Assembly: GCA_019637105.1 (NCBI GenBank)
Contig: JAHBWF010000057.1
Coordinates: 1-43,662, forward strand
DNA from: Labilithrix sp.
Lineage (GTDB): Bacteria; Myxococcota_A; Polyangia; Polyangiales; Polyangiaceae
DNA: 43,662 nucleotides
Direction of reading: 5' to 3'
Made by a program: the position numbers and the translations under genes. This document shows positions 8,840-22,510 of this stretch, piece by piece (the first letter of the stretch is position 1; every line of letters starts with the position of its first letter). The notes below the pieces were generated by a model. That model searched no databases, was not told the origin of the DNA, and worked only from the letters and a program-made list of their open reading frames with translations.

Positions 8840-8852
8840 GGCGCGGCCTCGG
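8836..8852. terminator. Hairpin at the lipoprotein stop codon, between convergent genes
   Basis: Arms CTGAGGC (8836-8842) and GCCTCGG (8846-8852) pair across a 3-base loop, with one G-T wobble. The TGA of the lipoprotein gene is in the left arm. There is no T-tract on either strand. One of four similar hairpins at tail-to-tail junctions in the window. Confidence 0.45.
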
Positions 8853-8867
8853 GAGGGCGCCGCGCGA

Positions 8868-9830
8868 TCACTCGGCTTCGGCGGAGGCGCGCGGCGGCAT
8901 CGCCTGCAGGCCGGCGTCGCGGATGAGCGCCAGGTCGTCGTCCTCGTCCGGGTTCGGCGTCGTCAGCAGCTTGTCGCCGTAGAAGATCGAGTTCGCGCCC
9001 GCGAGCATGCAGAGCATCTGCGCCTCGCGGCTGAGCGACGAGCGGCCGGCGGAGAGGCGGACGCGCGACTTCGGCATCAGGATGCGCGCGACGGCGATCA
9101 TGCGCACGAGGTCGAGCGGATCGACCGGCTTCTGCAGCGCGAGCGGCGTGCCCTCGACCGGGACGAGCGCGTTGATCGGCACGCTCTCGGGCTGCGGCTC
9201 GAGGTTCGCGAGCGTGCGGAGCATCTCGCAGCGGTCGTCGGCGGTCTCGCCCATGCCGATGATGCCGCCCGAGCAGACGGTGATCCCGGCCTTGCGCACG
9301 TTCTCGAGGGTGCGGAGACGATCGTCGAAGGTGCGTGTCTTGATGATCGAGCGGTAGTGCTCGCGGCTCGTGTCGAGGTTGTGGTTGTAGGCGTCGAGAC
9401 CGGCGTCGGCGAGCTTCTTCGCCTGCTTCTCGTCGAGCATGCCGAGCGTGACGCAGGCCTCCAGGCCGAGGTCCTTCACGCCCTTGACCATCTCGACCAC
9501 GCGATCGAACGCCGGGCCGTCCTTGACCTCGCGCCAGGCGGCGCCCATGCAGAAGCGCGTCGAGCCGAGCTCCTTGGCGCGGCGCGCGCTCGCGAGGACG
9601 TGATCGACGTCGAGCATCCTCTCGGCGTTCGTCCCCGTGTCGTAGTGGCTCGACTGCGGGCAGTAGGAGCAGTCCTCGGGGCACCCACCGGTCTTCACGC
9701 TGAGGAGCGTGCAGAGCTGGACCTCGTTGTCCGGGTGGTGCGAGAGGTGCACCCGGCGCGCCTCGTCGAGGAGCGGCAGGAGCGGCTGATCGTAGAGAGC
9801 ACGGACCTCTTCGCGGCTGAAGCTCGGCAT
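8868..9830 (-). CDS. bioB: Biotin synthase (radical SAM)
   Basis: BioB inserts sulfur into dethiobiotin in the last step of biotin synthesis. The radical-SAM cluster motif [11 protein letters not shown] (CxxxCxxC) is present, as are [14 protein letters not shown] and [10 protein letters not shown]. The [2Fe-2S] ligand Arg is likely in [10 protein letters not shown] near the C-terminus. Length 320 is close to E. coli BioB (346). I chose the ATG at 9830 ([21 protein letters not shown]) because it aligns with the usual BioB N-terminus. TATGGT, a good -10 hexamer, lies 9 bases upstream, suggesting a leaderless message. In-frame alternatives are ATG 9863 and 9911, each lacking a properly spaced ribosome site. 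No other bio genes and no BirA box are seen nearby. Confidence 0.93.
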   Translation of the reverse strand: MPSFSREEVRALYDQPLLPLLDEARRVHLSHHPDNEVQLCTLLSVKTGGCPEDCSYCPQSSHYDTGTNAERMLDVDHVLASARRAKELGSTRFCMGAAWREVKDGPAFDRVVEMVKGVKDLGLEACVTLGMLDEKQAKKLADAGLDAYNHNLDTSREHYRSIIKTRTFDDRLRTLENVRKAGITVCSGGIIGMGETADDRCEMLRTLANLEPQPESVPINALVPVEGTPLALQKPVDPLDLVRMIAVARILMPKSRVRLSAGRSSLSREAQMLCMLAGANSIFYGDKLLTTPNPDEDDDLALIRDAGLQAMPPRASAEAE

Positions 9831-9839
9831 GTGGCGGGG

Positions 9840-9845
9840 ACCATA
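9840..9845 (-). promoter_or_regulatory. Candidate -10 hexamer for bioB
   Basis: TATGGT on the minus strand ends 9 bases before the chosen bioB start at 9830. Same geometry as the other leaderless candidates. Inference. Confidence 0.3.
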
Positions 9846-9959
9846 GCCGATAAGTCGAGCCATCTCCACGCCGGCGCGAGGCCCGCCCCCGGGCCGGCTC
9901 CGCCCGGTCATCCCCGCGCGGAGAGGCGCGATCGAGGCGCGGTCCGGCGAGCGCGGGCG

Positions 9960-11743
<1,784 letters not shown>

Positions 11744-11747
<4 letters not shown>

Positions 11748-12592
11748 GCCGCGACTCGCCCGCCGCTGCCCGTCCGCAGATCGATCTCCATGCCCTCGCG
11801 GGCCGCGACGCTCGAGCGGAAGAGCGCGCGCGCCTTCGCCTCGACGTCGGCGACGCCCTCGTCCGATCGCGCCGGGTCGTGGTGGAAGAGCACGTAGGTC
11901 CCGACGCCCGCGGCGCGCGCCAGCTCCGCGCCGGCGAGGTACGTCGAGTGTCCCCAGCCGACCTTGCCCTCGTACTCGTCGGGGGTGTACTGCGAGTCGT
12001 AGACGAGGAGGTCGGCGCCCTCCGCGAGCGCGCAGAGCGCCGGATCCACGCAGGCGTAGTGCTCGGTGTCCGTCGCGTAGACGACGCTCCTGCCCTCGTG
12101 CTCGACGCGGTACGCGACCACGCCGCCGGGGTGGTTGCCGCGGGCGACGCGGACCGTCGCCTCGCCGACGTCGAAGACGTCGCCGAGCCGCACCTCGCGC
12201 GTGGTGATGCGCGCGCCGACCTCGTCGAGGCGCACCGGGAAGACGGGCGCGCTCATCTGCCGCTCGAGCGTCTCGCGCACGCTGGTCACGCCGCTCGGAC
12301 CGCCGACGATCGTGAGCGACGTGTCCTTCATGTAGACGGGCACGAAGAACGGGAGGCCCTGGATGTGGTCCCAGTGGTAGTGCGAGAGTAGGAGCGTCAA
12401 CGCCAAGGGCTCGCGCGTCGCCCCGCTCGCGACGAGGTGGTTGCCGAGCGCGCGCAGCCCGGTCCCCGCGTCGAGCACGATGCGCGTCGCTCCGCACGTG
12501 AGCTCGACGCAGCTCGTGTTTCCGCCGACCGCCGCCGTGTCGTGTCCGGGCGACGCGATGCTGCCGCGGACGCCCCAGAATCGGATGTTCAT
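11744..12592 (-). CDS. Metallo-beta-lactamase-fold hydrolase (PhnP/COG1235-like)
   Basis: The 282-residue product begins NIRFWGVRGSIASPG...GGNTSCVEL, the signature of the PhnP-like branch of the fold, which includes cyclic phosphodiesterases. The metal-binding motif SHYHWDH is complete. Later metal ligands are likely the His of ARGNHPGG, the Asp of YATDTEH and the His of GHST or FHHDP. Substrate unknown; a phosphodiester or cyclic nucleotide is the family expectation, not proven here. The ATG at 12592 has AGG about 7 bases upstream and gives the canonical N-terminus; a TTG six codons earlier is possible. The gene is coupled to the GAF-bEBP by a GTGA overlap, so its product or substrate may be what the GAF domain senses. 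Confidence 0.88.
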
Positions 12593-12779
12593 GGCGGACG
12601 CCTGATTCAAGAGCGGTGCCAGCGTCCAAGGCCGCGAAAATCACCCGGGTTCGTCCGAGCAGCGCCAAAGCGGAGCGCGCCGGGTGCACCGATATCGATC
12701 GGCGGGCGCGTGCGGCCCGAGGACGCCCGCCGGAGGAGCCTCCCGACGCCTTTCGGAGGAGCCGCGACGCGCGTCGCGT

Positions 12780-12785
12780 TATCCT
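12780..12785 (+). promoter_or_regulatory. Candidate -10 hexamer for the response regulator
   Basis: TATCCT ends 7 bases before the ATG at 12793. The sequence up to the ATG closely matches that before the gene at 2909 (GTAGGCATGG in common). Inference: leaderless promoter. Confidence 0.35.
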
Positions 12786-12792
12786 CGTAGGC

Positions 12793-13146
12793 ATGGCGCG
12801 CCGCGTGCTCATCGCCGACGACTCCGCCGTGGCGCGCGTCACCGTCGCCCGACGCGTCCGCGCGGCCGGCCTCGAGGTCGTCGAGCGCGACTCGGTCGCC
12901 ACGGCGTCGACGGTGGACGCGAGCACCCTCGCCTGCGCGCTGCTCGATTTCGACCTCGGCGACGGCCTCGGCGTCGACGTCGCGGCGCACCTCCGCGCCG
13001 CCGCGGGGGCGCTCCCGATCGCGTTCTTCACGAGCACGACCAAGGGCGAGGTCGCCGACCGGACCTCCGCGTTCGGGCCGGTCTTCGCGAAGCCCGACGA
13101 GCTCGACCTCGCGATCGACTGGATCGAGCGCCAGAGCCGCGGCTGA
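12793..13146 (+). CDS. Single-domain response regulator (CheY-like receiver)
   Basis: A 117-residue stand-alone receiver. The acidic pair is in VLIADDSAVAR (Asp9, Asp10). The phosphoacceptor is most likely Asp52 in LLDFDLGDGLG, although Asp54 is close. A Ser/Thr switch residue is in FFTSTTKG and the conserved Lys in FAKPDEL. There is no output domain, so it probably acts by protein-protein contact or as a phosphate sink. No kinase gene adjoins it: it is divergent from the metallo-hydrolase/bEBP pair and convergent with pilT, which is 9 bases away. A role in controlling the PilT motor is possible but only by position. Confidence 0.88.
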   Translation: MARRVLIADDSAVARVTVARRVRAAGLEVVERDSVATASTVDASTLACALLDFDLGDGLGVDVAAHLRAAAGALPIAFFTSTTKGEVADRTSAFGPVFAKPDELDLAIDWIERQSRG

Positions 13147-13159
13147 GCGCGCGGCTCAG
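13143..13159. terminator. Palindrome holding both stop codons between the receiver gene and pilT
   Basis: CTGAGC (13143-13148) and GCTCAG (13154-13159) pair across a 5-base loop. The plus-strand TGA (13144-13146) and the minus-strand TGA (13158-13156) are each inside an arm, so the hairpin serves both strands symmetrically. No T-tract. Confidence 0.45.
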
Positions 13160-14244
13160 AAGCCGGCGGCCGCCCGCGCGATCTCCTTCTCGAGCAGGCC
13201 CTGCATCAAGAGCTGCTTGATGTGCATCTCGAAGGTCTGCATCGAGTACGGGTGCGTCCCCTTCTCCATCAGCTCCTTCAACGACGGGTTGCCCTCGGGC
13301 CGCTTGATCGACTCGCGCACCGTGCCGGTCGCCACGAGGACCTCGGCGGCCAGCACGAGGCCGCTGCCGTCCTTCTTCGGGAGGAGCCGCTGCGCGACGA
13401 TCCCCTGGAGCGCGTCGCCGATGCGCTCGCGGAGCTCGTCGCTCGCGCCCGGCTGGTTGCGCGGCGCGAGCGCGAGCATGCGCCCCACGGTGCGCGCCAC
13501 GTCCGGCGTGTGGAGCGTCGAGAGCACGAGGTGCCCCGTCTCCGCCGCCTTGAGGGCGATGTCGAGGGTGAGCTCGTCGCGGATCTCTCCGACGAGGATC
13601 ACGTCCGGGTCCTGACGGAGCGCGGCGCGGAGAGCGTCGGCGAACGTGCCCGTGTCGATGCCGACCTCGCGCTGGCTGATGCTCGACTTGTCGTCCTCGT
13701 GGAGGAACTCGATCGGGTCTTCGATCGTGACGATGTGGAGCGGCTGGGTCCGGTTCAAATGACCGATCATGGCCGCGAGCGTCGAGCTCTTGCCGTTGCC
13801 CGCCGCGCCGACGACGAGGACCAGGCCGCGCTCGCGCTCGGCGAGGTACGCGCACGGCGACGGGGCGCCGAGGTCCTCGAAGTGCGGGATCTTGGTCGGG
13901 ATCGATCGCATGACGATCCCCAGCGTGCCGCTCTGGCGGTAGACGTTGACGCGGAAGCGCCCCACGCCCTCGGCGGCGTAGGCGCAGTCGTACTCGCGGA
14001 GCGTCCCGACCTCGCCGCGCACGCGCGCGTCGCGGATGACGAGGCGCGCGATGCTGTCGGTGTCCTCCTTCCGGAGCGGCTCGGTGCGGAAGAACACGAG
14101 CTCGCCGCGGACGCGGGCCGCGGGCGGGATCCCGACCTTGAGGTGGATGTCGCTCGCCTTGGCGGCCACCGCCTTGGCGAGCAGCTGGTTGAAGTACGCT
14201 TCGCTCGCGTACACGTTCGACGAGGGGGCGCCGGAGTCGACCAT
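13156..14244 (-). CDS. pilT: PilT-like type IV pilus retraction ATPase
   Basis: The 362-residue secretion ATPase has a PilT-type N-terminal domain (KASDIHLKVGIPP; YRQSGTLGIVMRSIPTKIP) and an intact core. Walker A is GAAGNGKSS, the Asp box TIEDPIEF, Walker B DVILVGEIRD and the His box GHLVLSTLHT. Length matches PilT/PilU (about 345-370). Walker A is unusual, with AAGNGKS in place of the usual PTGSGKS. The C-terminus lacks a clear AIRNLIRE motif, so it may be a PilU-like accessory motor. No other pil genes are present in the window, and distant paralogues are common in gliding bacteria. TATCGT lies 8 bases before the ATG. Confidence 0.9.
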   Translation of the reverse strand: MVDSGAPSSNVYASEAYFNQLLAKAVAAKASDIHLKVGIPPAARVRGELVFFRTEPLRKEDTDSIARLVIRDARVRGEVGTLREYDCAYAAEGVGRFRVNVYRQSGTLGIVMRSIPTKIPHFEDLGAPSPCAYLAERERGLVLVVGAAGNGKSSTLAAMIGHLNRTQPLHIVTIEDPIEFLHEDDKSSISQREVGIDTGTFADALRAALRQDPDVILVGEIRDELTLDIALKAAETGHLVLSTLHTPDVARTVGRMLALAPRNQPGASDELRERIGDALQGIVAQRLLPKKDGSGLVLAAEVLVATGTVRESIKRPEGNPSLKELMEKGTHPYSMQTFEMHIKQLLMQGLLEKEIARAAAGF

Positions 14245-14521
14245 CGATCACAACGATACCCGGTTTCGCGCGGCCGGAGCCCGTCGCGATCGGGGCGCCA
14301 CGACCATCCCGACCGGCCTCCGAGGTCCGTCCGCACGGCTCCGCTCGAGCGGTCCCCTCGCCCGCTCCTTCGCCGACGTCCGCCGGGGCGCGCCGTCGAA
14401 CGCGCTCACCGGCACCTACCGGATCCGCCGCTTCGGCGCCTGGACGCACGGCGTCATGGGCGTCGCCGCGCGGTACGTCGGCGCGGCCCGCGCGCTCCCG
14501 GTCCGCCGGCGTCCCTGCTCC
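14245..14521. other. Intergenic region with no gene seen
   Basis: These 277 bases lie upstream of the pilT-like gene and downstream of the HEAT-like protein gene. The first 25 bases are AT-richer and may hold the pilT promoter. A plus-strand open frame around 14390-14515 reads like protein (GTYRIRRFGAWTHGVMG) but has no start context and no stop before entering the opposite gene, so I do not call it. Confidence 0.5.
14253..14258 (-). promoter_or_regulatory. Candidate -10 hexamer for the pilT-like gene
   Basis: TATCGT on the minus strand ends 8 bases before the ATG at 14244, in a locally AT-richer patch. Inference. Confidence 0.3.
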
Positions 14522-15223
14522 TCACCTCGCGTCGAGATCGGTCGGGAGCGCCTCGCCGTCGGCGGCCGGCGGGCACGGCATCATGCGGAGCGCGCGGATC
14601 GCGAGGATCCTCCTCGACCGCGGGCGCGCCGGATCGCGCGCCAGCCCGGTGAGCCCGTCGCAGCCTTCGCGGAGCTCCTCGGCGTCCTCGGGATCCTCGG
14701 CGCGGCGCGGGCGGGCCGCGAGCTCCACGGTCGACTCGAGCGCGAGGCGCGCCTCCTCGTCGTCCTTGGCGCGCGCGGCCTTCGCGAGGTACGGGAGCTG
14801 CGCCCAGCCGGGCGCGTAGGCCATCGCGCGGATCGCCGTCGGCCGGAGCGCAGGATCCGTCGTCGCCTCGACGAGCCCGATCGCGCCCTCGTGCGTCGCG
14901 AGCGTCGCGAGGTCCTCGAGCTCTCCCTCCATCGCGCGCGCCCACATCCGAGGATCGCGGAGCGTCTCGGCGTCCTCGCGGGCCTCGGGCGCCGGCGCCG
15001 AGGCGTCGCCGCCGGCCTGCTTGGCGGCGGTCGCGGCGTCGCCGGCCGGCGGGCGCTTGCCGCACCCTCCGCAGGTCGCGAACAGCGCGACCGCGAGGAC
15101 GGCGCCGCCTCCGGCGAGCGCAAGGCGCAGCCGGACGCGCGGATCGAGCGTCCGCGGGTCGAGCCCGCGGACCCTCGCGATCGAGCTTCGCTGCTGCTCG
15201 CGCTTCTTCGGGCCCAGTGACAT
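14522..15223 (-). CDS. Membrane-anchored protein with HEAT-like helices, unknown function
   Basis: The 233-residue product has a basic N-terminus (about 1-32, many Arg and Lys), one hydrophobic segment (about 33-52, ending ATCGGCG) and an Ala/Pro-rich linker. A helical domain follows (about 85-225) with repeated patterns such as EDLATLATHEGAIGLVEAT and RPTAIRAMAYAP, resembling HEAT/PBS-lyase repeats. The Cys residues after the hydrophobic segment could be lipidated, but the long basic start fits a transmembrane anchor better. Same strand as thiC and starting 39 bases after its stop, so it may be cotranscribed with thiC. Function not recognised. Confidence 0.75.
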   Translation of the reverse strand: MSLGPKKREQQRSSIARVRGLDPRTLDPRVRLRLALAGGGAVLAVALFATCGGCGKRPPAGDAATAAKQAGGDASAPAPEAREDAETLRDPRMWARAMEGELEDLATLATHEGAIGLVEATTDPALRPTAIRAMAYAPGWAQLPYLAKAARAKDDEEARLALESTVELAARPRRAEDPEDAEELREGCDGLTGLARDPARPRSRRILAIRALRMMPCPPAADGEALPTDLDAR

Positions 15224-15262
15224 GCGGCCTGTGCGTGGCTGCCTTCGAGGAGGCGCCGCTCG

Positions 15263-18347
<3,085 letters not shown>

Positions 18348-18351
<4 letters not shown>

Positions 18352-18371
18352 GGCGCGGGCGCGCGCCTCAG
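18348..18371. terminator. 10-bp hairpin at the cyclase stop codon
   Basis: Arms CTGAGGCGCG (18348-18357) and CGCGCCTCAG (18362-18371) are perfectly complementary with a 4-base loop. The cyclase TGA (18349-18351) is in the left arm. No T-tract, as with the other tail-to-tail junctions. Confidence 0.55.
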
Positions 18372-18427
18372 CGCGGCTCGGCCCCGACGCGCCGCCACGG
18401 TCGGCGCGCCCGCGTCGCGGGGCTCGC

Positions 18428-19351
18428 TCAATCCGAGCAGCAGCGGAAGCCGACGTTGTGCTGGCGGAGGTCGCGTCGGATGTTCGCCGCCTCGAGGCGG
18501 CAGTCGTACGCCGCGCCGTTGTCGAGGAACGAGCCGCCCTTGAGGAGACAGCCGTCGCTCGCGGGCCCGCCGTCGCCGCCGTCGACCTCGAGCGCGCCGT
18601 CGGCGACGCACGGCCCGTCGAACCACTCCCAGACGTTCCCGACCAGGTCGTGGATCCCGGCGTAGCCGCCGACGCAGCCCGGCGCCGTCCCCACGGGCAA
18701 GGCGCGGCCCGCGTCGAAGTCGGCGAGGTTGCACCGCGCGGGATCGTAGAGGCCGCCGTACGGATAGCGGAGGCGCGCCTCGGCCGAGCACGCGAGCATC
18801 CACTGGTGAGACGTGTAGTCGGAGAGCCCCTCCGGCGTGACGGGCCCGGTCTTCTTCCCGCCCTCGACCTTGCCGCAGAGGTACTTGCCGGCCCAGGCGC
18901 AGTAGGCGCGCGCGTCGCACCAGTCGACGCCGACGGCCGGCTCCTCCGGCGCGCCGCCGCCCTCCGGCCGCTCGCGCTCGAAGCTCGTGTTCCAGGCGCA
19001 CTCCGCCGGCTGCTCCTTCGGATCGACCGCGGCGGCGAGGAAGGCGTCGTAGTCCGCGTTCGAGACCTCGGTGGCGTCGATGCAGAACGCGTTGCCGGGC
19101 GGCCCGACGCGGACCGCGGGGGGCCGCGGCTTTCCGGGGCACGCGACGCCGCCGGCGTCGGACGGGACCGCGCCCGCGTCCTCGTCGGCGGGCGCGTCGG
19201 CCTCGGGCGCGTCGGCCTCGCAGAGGCCGCCCTTGCATTCGCCGATCGTGTAGTCGTCGATGCCGGCGAGCGCCCCGCACGCGACGAGCGTCGCGACGGC
19301 CCCGAGGGCGATCGCGTGGCTCCCGAGCCGGCGGCCGGTCGCGCGGTCCAT
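18428..19351 (-). CDS. SUMF1/FGE-fold lipoprotein
   Basis: The 307-residue product has a lipobox (TLVAC, Cys25), a Glu/Asp/Ala-rich linker, and a formylglycine-generating-enzyme-like domain (about 75-305). Landmarks are FCIDATEVSNADYDAFL, CDARAYCAWAGKYLCG, LVGNVWEWFDG, LLKGGSFLDNG and the ending HNVGFRCC. I do not see the CxxxxC redox pair used by true FGEs ahead of the last segment, so it is probably a structural or ligand-binding SUMF1 protein on the outer membrane. It begins 2 bases after the stop of the TPR-like gene, so the two are an operon, with the Ser/Thr kinase just upstream. This grouping is common in myxobacteria. Confidence 0.88.
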   Translation of the reverse strand: MDRATGRRLGSHAIALGAVATLVACGALAGIDDYTIGECKGGLCEADAPEADAPADEDAGAVPSDAGGVACPGKPRPPAVRVGPPGNAFCIDATEVSNADYDAFLAAAVDPKEQPAECAWNTSFERERPEGGGAPEEPAVGVDWCDARAYCAWAGKYLCGKVEGGKKTGPVTPEGLSDYTSHQWMLACSAEARLRYPYGGLYDPARCNLADFDAGRALPVGTAPGCVGGYAGIHDLVGNVWEWFDGPCVADGALEVDGGDGGPASDGCLLKGGSFLDNGAAYDCRLEAANIRRDLRQHNVGFRCCSD

Positions 19352-19353
19352 CG

Positions 19354-20538
19354 CTAGAACGTCCCTCCGACGCCCGATCCCGCCGGTCCGATCCGGATCG
19401 CGCCGCGGCCGTCGGCGGACCTCCCGCCGGCGAAGGTCCACGCCCAGGCGGCCGCGCGCGGCTCCGCGCTCGTCGGGCGCCGCGGCAGGAGGCAGCCGAT
19501 CACGCCGAGCACGACGCCGACCCCGCCGGCGACGAACGCGATCGTCGAGATGTCCGCGAGCGTGCTCGCGCGGTCGAGGTCGCGCTTCGCCTCGGGGGCG
19601 CAGACGCCGTTTTCGCACAGCGGATCGACGTCGGACGCCTTCGAGAACGTCATCGCGCCGGTGACGGCGCCGGCGCCGAGGCCCACGACGCCGAGGCCGA
19701 ACCCGCCGTACATCAGGATCTCCGCGAGCGCCGTGCGCTCGCCGGCGGCCCGGCGATCGCCGTCGTCGCCGAACCCCACGACCGCGCGCGGCGCGGCGCC
19801 CGGCGAGGGCTTCGCCGCCGGCGCCTTCGCGGCCTCGCCCGGCGCGCCGAGCGGGAGCTCCAGCTCCTTCGCGTCGCGCTCGGCGATCTCGATCGCGCGC
19901 CTCGCCTCGCCGCCGGCGCCCTTCGCGGTGACCACGCGCGTGCCGGGGTTGACCGCGACGGGCTCCGCGAGGCGGGCGAGCGGGATCTCGACGTCGTCGA
20001 CGGCGACGCGGACCGGCGCGCCGCCCGTGACGCGCAGGCGGAGCGTGGGGATCCGCGGCTGGAGCTGGGCGTCGAGCTCGCGCGCGTGCTTCCGCGCGGC
20101 GTCGAAGACCGCCGGCTCTCCCGCCTCGCGCGGCATGCGCCCGACCTCCTGCGCCACCTCGCGCGCCTCGACGAGGTGGCCCGCGGCGGCGTGCGCGCGC
20201 GCGAGCGCGAGGCCCGTCGTGGGCACGTGCATGATCTCGTGCGCCTTGTAAAACGACTCGATCGCGCGCGCGACCTCGTTCGCCTTCAGGCGCGCCTTGC
20301 CTTCATCCATGAAGCGGCGCGCCGCCTCGCGCTCGGCGAGCGACGGCGCCGCGCCGGCGGCGCCGGAGACGGCGAGGATCGCCGCGACGAGGAGCGACCG
20401 GATCGTCCGAGGAGCCACGGATCTCCGAGGGGCCTCGACGCGCGTCGCGGCCGTGATCGCGCGCCGTGAGCCTACGTTTCGGGCGTCCGGCCGGGCGAGC
20501 GCCCGAGGCTCGGGCTCACGGCGGCGCGACTTGCTCAT
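19354..20538 (-). CDS. TPR/PEGA-like membrane protein beside a Ser/Thr kinase
   Basis: The 394-residue product has a basic N-terminus and a signal-type hydrophobic segment (about 46-64). A TPR-like helical pair follows (AARRFMDEGKARLKANEVARAIESFYKAHEIM) and then a beta-rich PEGA-like segment (about 165-230: PTLRLRVTGGAPVRVAVDDVEIPL). Two hydrophobic segments lie near the end (about 285-305 and 335-360) with a short Cys-containing loop between (DPLCENGVCAPE). The export signal plus late membrane spans suggest an inner-membrane protein with a periplasmic body. It lies between the Ser/Thr kinase and the SUMF1 lipoprotein on one strand; I infer it is a partner or cargo of the pair. No enzyme motif is seen. 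Confidence 0.8.
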   Translation of the reverse strand: MSKSRRREPEPRALARPDARNVGSRRAITAATRVEAPRRSVAPRTIRSLLVAAILAVSGAAGAAPSLAEREAARRFMDEGKARLKANEVARAIESFYKAHEIMHVPTTGLALARAHAAAGHLVEAREVAQEVGRMPREAGEPAVFDAARKHARELDAQLQPRIPTLRLRVTGGAPVRVAVDDVEIPLARLAEPVAVNPGTRVVTAKGAGGEARRAIEIAERDAKELELPLGAPGEAAKAPAAKPSPGAAPRAVVGFGDDGDRRAAGERTALAEILMYGGFGLGVVGLGAGAVTGAMTFSKASDVDPLCENGVCAPEAKRDLDRASTLADISTIAFVAGGVGVVLGVIGCLLPRRPTSAEPRAAAWAWTFAGGRSADGRGAIRIGPAGSGVGGTF

Positions 20539-20686
20539 CCCGATGACCGCTCAGGGTCGGCGCCGGCGAGCCGCGCCCTGGCTCCGCTCGCCCGAAGTTC
20601 GGCCGGCTTCTCTTCGGATCCCTGGCTCGCGTCATGACCGTCCTCATTTTCCGTGCCTTCGCCCGAAGAAACGTCAGCCGAAGACG

Positions 20687-22414
20687 CTAGAAGCCGTACT
20701 CGTCGCCTTCGGGCTTCGCGGTGTTGGCGCGCGCGCCGGCCTTGGCCCCCGTTCGCTTCGCCGCGACGCTCGCCTTGGTCGACGACGCGTGCCCCGAGGT
20801 CGACGCGGACGGCGACGGCGACGCGGACGGCGACGGCGGCGCGGCCGAGGCGAGCGCCGGGACGACGCCCGCGTCGATCGCGCCGCCGGACGCGAGCGCC
20901 GGCGGAGGCGCGGCGAGCCCCGCGCCCGCCTCGTCGATCGGAGCGGCGGTCGCCGTCGCCGCCGGGGCCGCCGTCGCCGCGGCGATGGTCGGCGACGCGG
21001 CGGTCGTGGGCGACGCCGTGACCGTCGGCGCCGCCGGCACGCCGGGGATCTCGACGCCCGCCATCATCCCGTTGCGCGCGCCGACGACCCCGCCCACCAG
21101 GCCCAGGACCCCGACGAGGCTGAGGACGACGAGCGCCCCGAAGACCTTGGCCGCCGAGAACCCGGGCCGAGGCGGCGCGGGCGGCCCCGACATCGACGCG
21201 CCGTGCATCGTGCGCATCGACGATCCGGTGCCCGATCCCTCTCCGACGCCCATCACCTGCGTCCCCCTCGGCCCGAGGAGCATCGTCCCGTGGGCCGGCG
21301 TCGCCGGAGGCGCGGGCGCCGGCGCCTGGAGCGGCGCGACGATCGTGTGGACGCTCGCTCGGGAGCCGCCGCCGGAGCCGGGGGAGGACTTGTCCTTCTC
21401 GAGCGACTGCGCCAGCTTGAGCGCCGCCTCGATCGCCTCCTTGCGGCGCTGGGTGCGCTCGCGAGAGAAGTGCGTCAGCACGTTGGCGACGTCGTCGCTC
21501 GTCGCGACGTGACCGATGGTCACCATCGCCTGCTCGAGCGCGTGCCGCATGTCCTCGGTGGTCCGGTAGCGATCCTCGGGATCGAGCGAGAGCGCGCGGT
21601 CGACGAGCGACCGCACCGGCAGCGGCACGGAGTGGTGCAGCGGCTCGTAGGGCGCGCCGGTCATCAGCTCGTGGAGCGCGAGCAGCTGCCGTCCCTCCTC
21701 GGTGCTGCGGACGGGCTCGCCGGAGAGCAGCTCGTAGAGCACGGCGCCGACGGCGTAGACGTCCGCGCGACGGTCGATGCGGTCGCCGCGCGCCTGCTCG
21801 GGCGCCATGTACTCGATCTTGCCCTTCAGCGTGCCGGCGGTCGTGTCCTCGGTCCGGCGCTCGCGCGCCTTCGCGACCCCGAAGTCGATCAGCTTGATGT
21901 TGCCGCGCACGTTCAGCAGGATGTTCTGCGGAGAGACGTCGCGGTGGACGACCTCGAGGAGCCTGCCGTCCGGCCCGCGCAGCTCGTGCACCGCGTGGAG
22001 GCCGGCGCAGACGTCGGCGGCGATGCGGAGCGCGACGGCGAGCGGGAACGGCGCGCCGACCGCGCGGATATCCCGATAGAGCTTCCTCAGCGACTCGCCG
22101 TCGATGAGCTCCATCGCGTGGTAGAGGACCCCGCGGTCCTCGCCGATCTCGAGGATCCGCGCGACGTTCTCGTGGTCGATCTGCGCGGCGATCCGCGCCT
22201 CGTCCAAGAACATGTCGCTGAACTGGCGATCGTTGCCGTAGCTCGGGAGGATCGTCTTCAGGGCGACGAGGCGCTCGAAGCCGTGCTTGCCGGTCAGACG
22301 CGCGAGCCAGACCGTCCCCATGCCCCCCTGCGCGAGCACGCAAAGCAGCTCGTAGCGGTCGAGCCGATCCCCGGGCGCAAGCGCCGTCGCGGGGGGAGGT
22401 GTGAAGCTCCCCAT
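20687..22414 (-). CDS. Membrane-anchored Ser/Thr protein kinase (Hanks type)
   Basis: The 575-residue product has an N-terminal kinase domain (about 15-290): glycine loop AQGGMGTVW, catalytic Lys in VALKTIL, HRDVSPQNILL, DFGVAKA and APEQARGD. It is a complete active kinase with the SPQN variant common in myxobacteria. A juxtamembrane Ser/Pro-rich linker follows, then one transmembrane helix (about 440-465) and a long Ala/Pro/Ser/Thr-rich extracytoplasmic tail without a recognised sensor domain. The ATG at 22414 was chosen over a TTG 12 codons upstream because it directly precedes the kinase leader. It is followed on the same strand by the TPR-like and SUMF1 genes, with a gap of 148 bases. Confidence 0.92.
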   Translation of the reverse strand: MGSFTPPPATALAPGDRLDRYELLCVLAQGGMGTVWLARLTGKHGFERLVALKTILPSYGNDRQFSDMFLDEARIAAQIDHENVARILEIGEDRGVLYHAMELIDGESLRKLYRDIRAVGAPFPLAVALRIAADVCAGLHAVHELRGPDGRLLEVVHRDVSPQNILLNVRGNIKLIDFGVAKARERRTEDTTAGTLKGKIEYMAPEQARGDRIDRRADVYAVGAVLYELLSGEPVRSTEEGRQLLALHELMTGAPYEPLHHSVPLPVRSLVDRALSLDPEDRYRTTEDMRHALEQAMVTIGHVATSDDVANVLTHFSRERTQRRKEAIEAALKLAQSLEKDKSSPGSGGGSRASVHTIVAPLQAPAPAPPATPAHGTMLLGPRGTQVMGVGEGSGTGSSMRTMHGASMSGPPAPPRPGFSAAKVFGALVVLSLVGVLGLVGGVVGARNGMMAGVEIPGVPAAPTVTASPTTAASPTIAAATAAPAATATAAPIDEAGAGLAAPPPALASGGAIDAGVVPALASAAPPSPSASPSPSASTSGHASSTKASVAAKRTGAKAGARANTAKPEGDEYGF

Positions 22415-22510
22415 GAACGAAAGGATCACCCCCCCGGACCACGATTGCAAGCGCGCGATTCGGCGCGCACATGCGCGTACCCGGCCTCGTCCGCGCGTTT
22501 CGACCGCGCG

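Noticed and set aside
14385-14515. Small plus-strand gene between pilT and the HEAT-like gene
   Set aside because: The peptide looks plausible for about 40 residues but has no credible start or stop within the gap.
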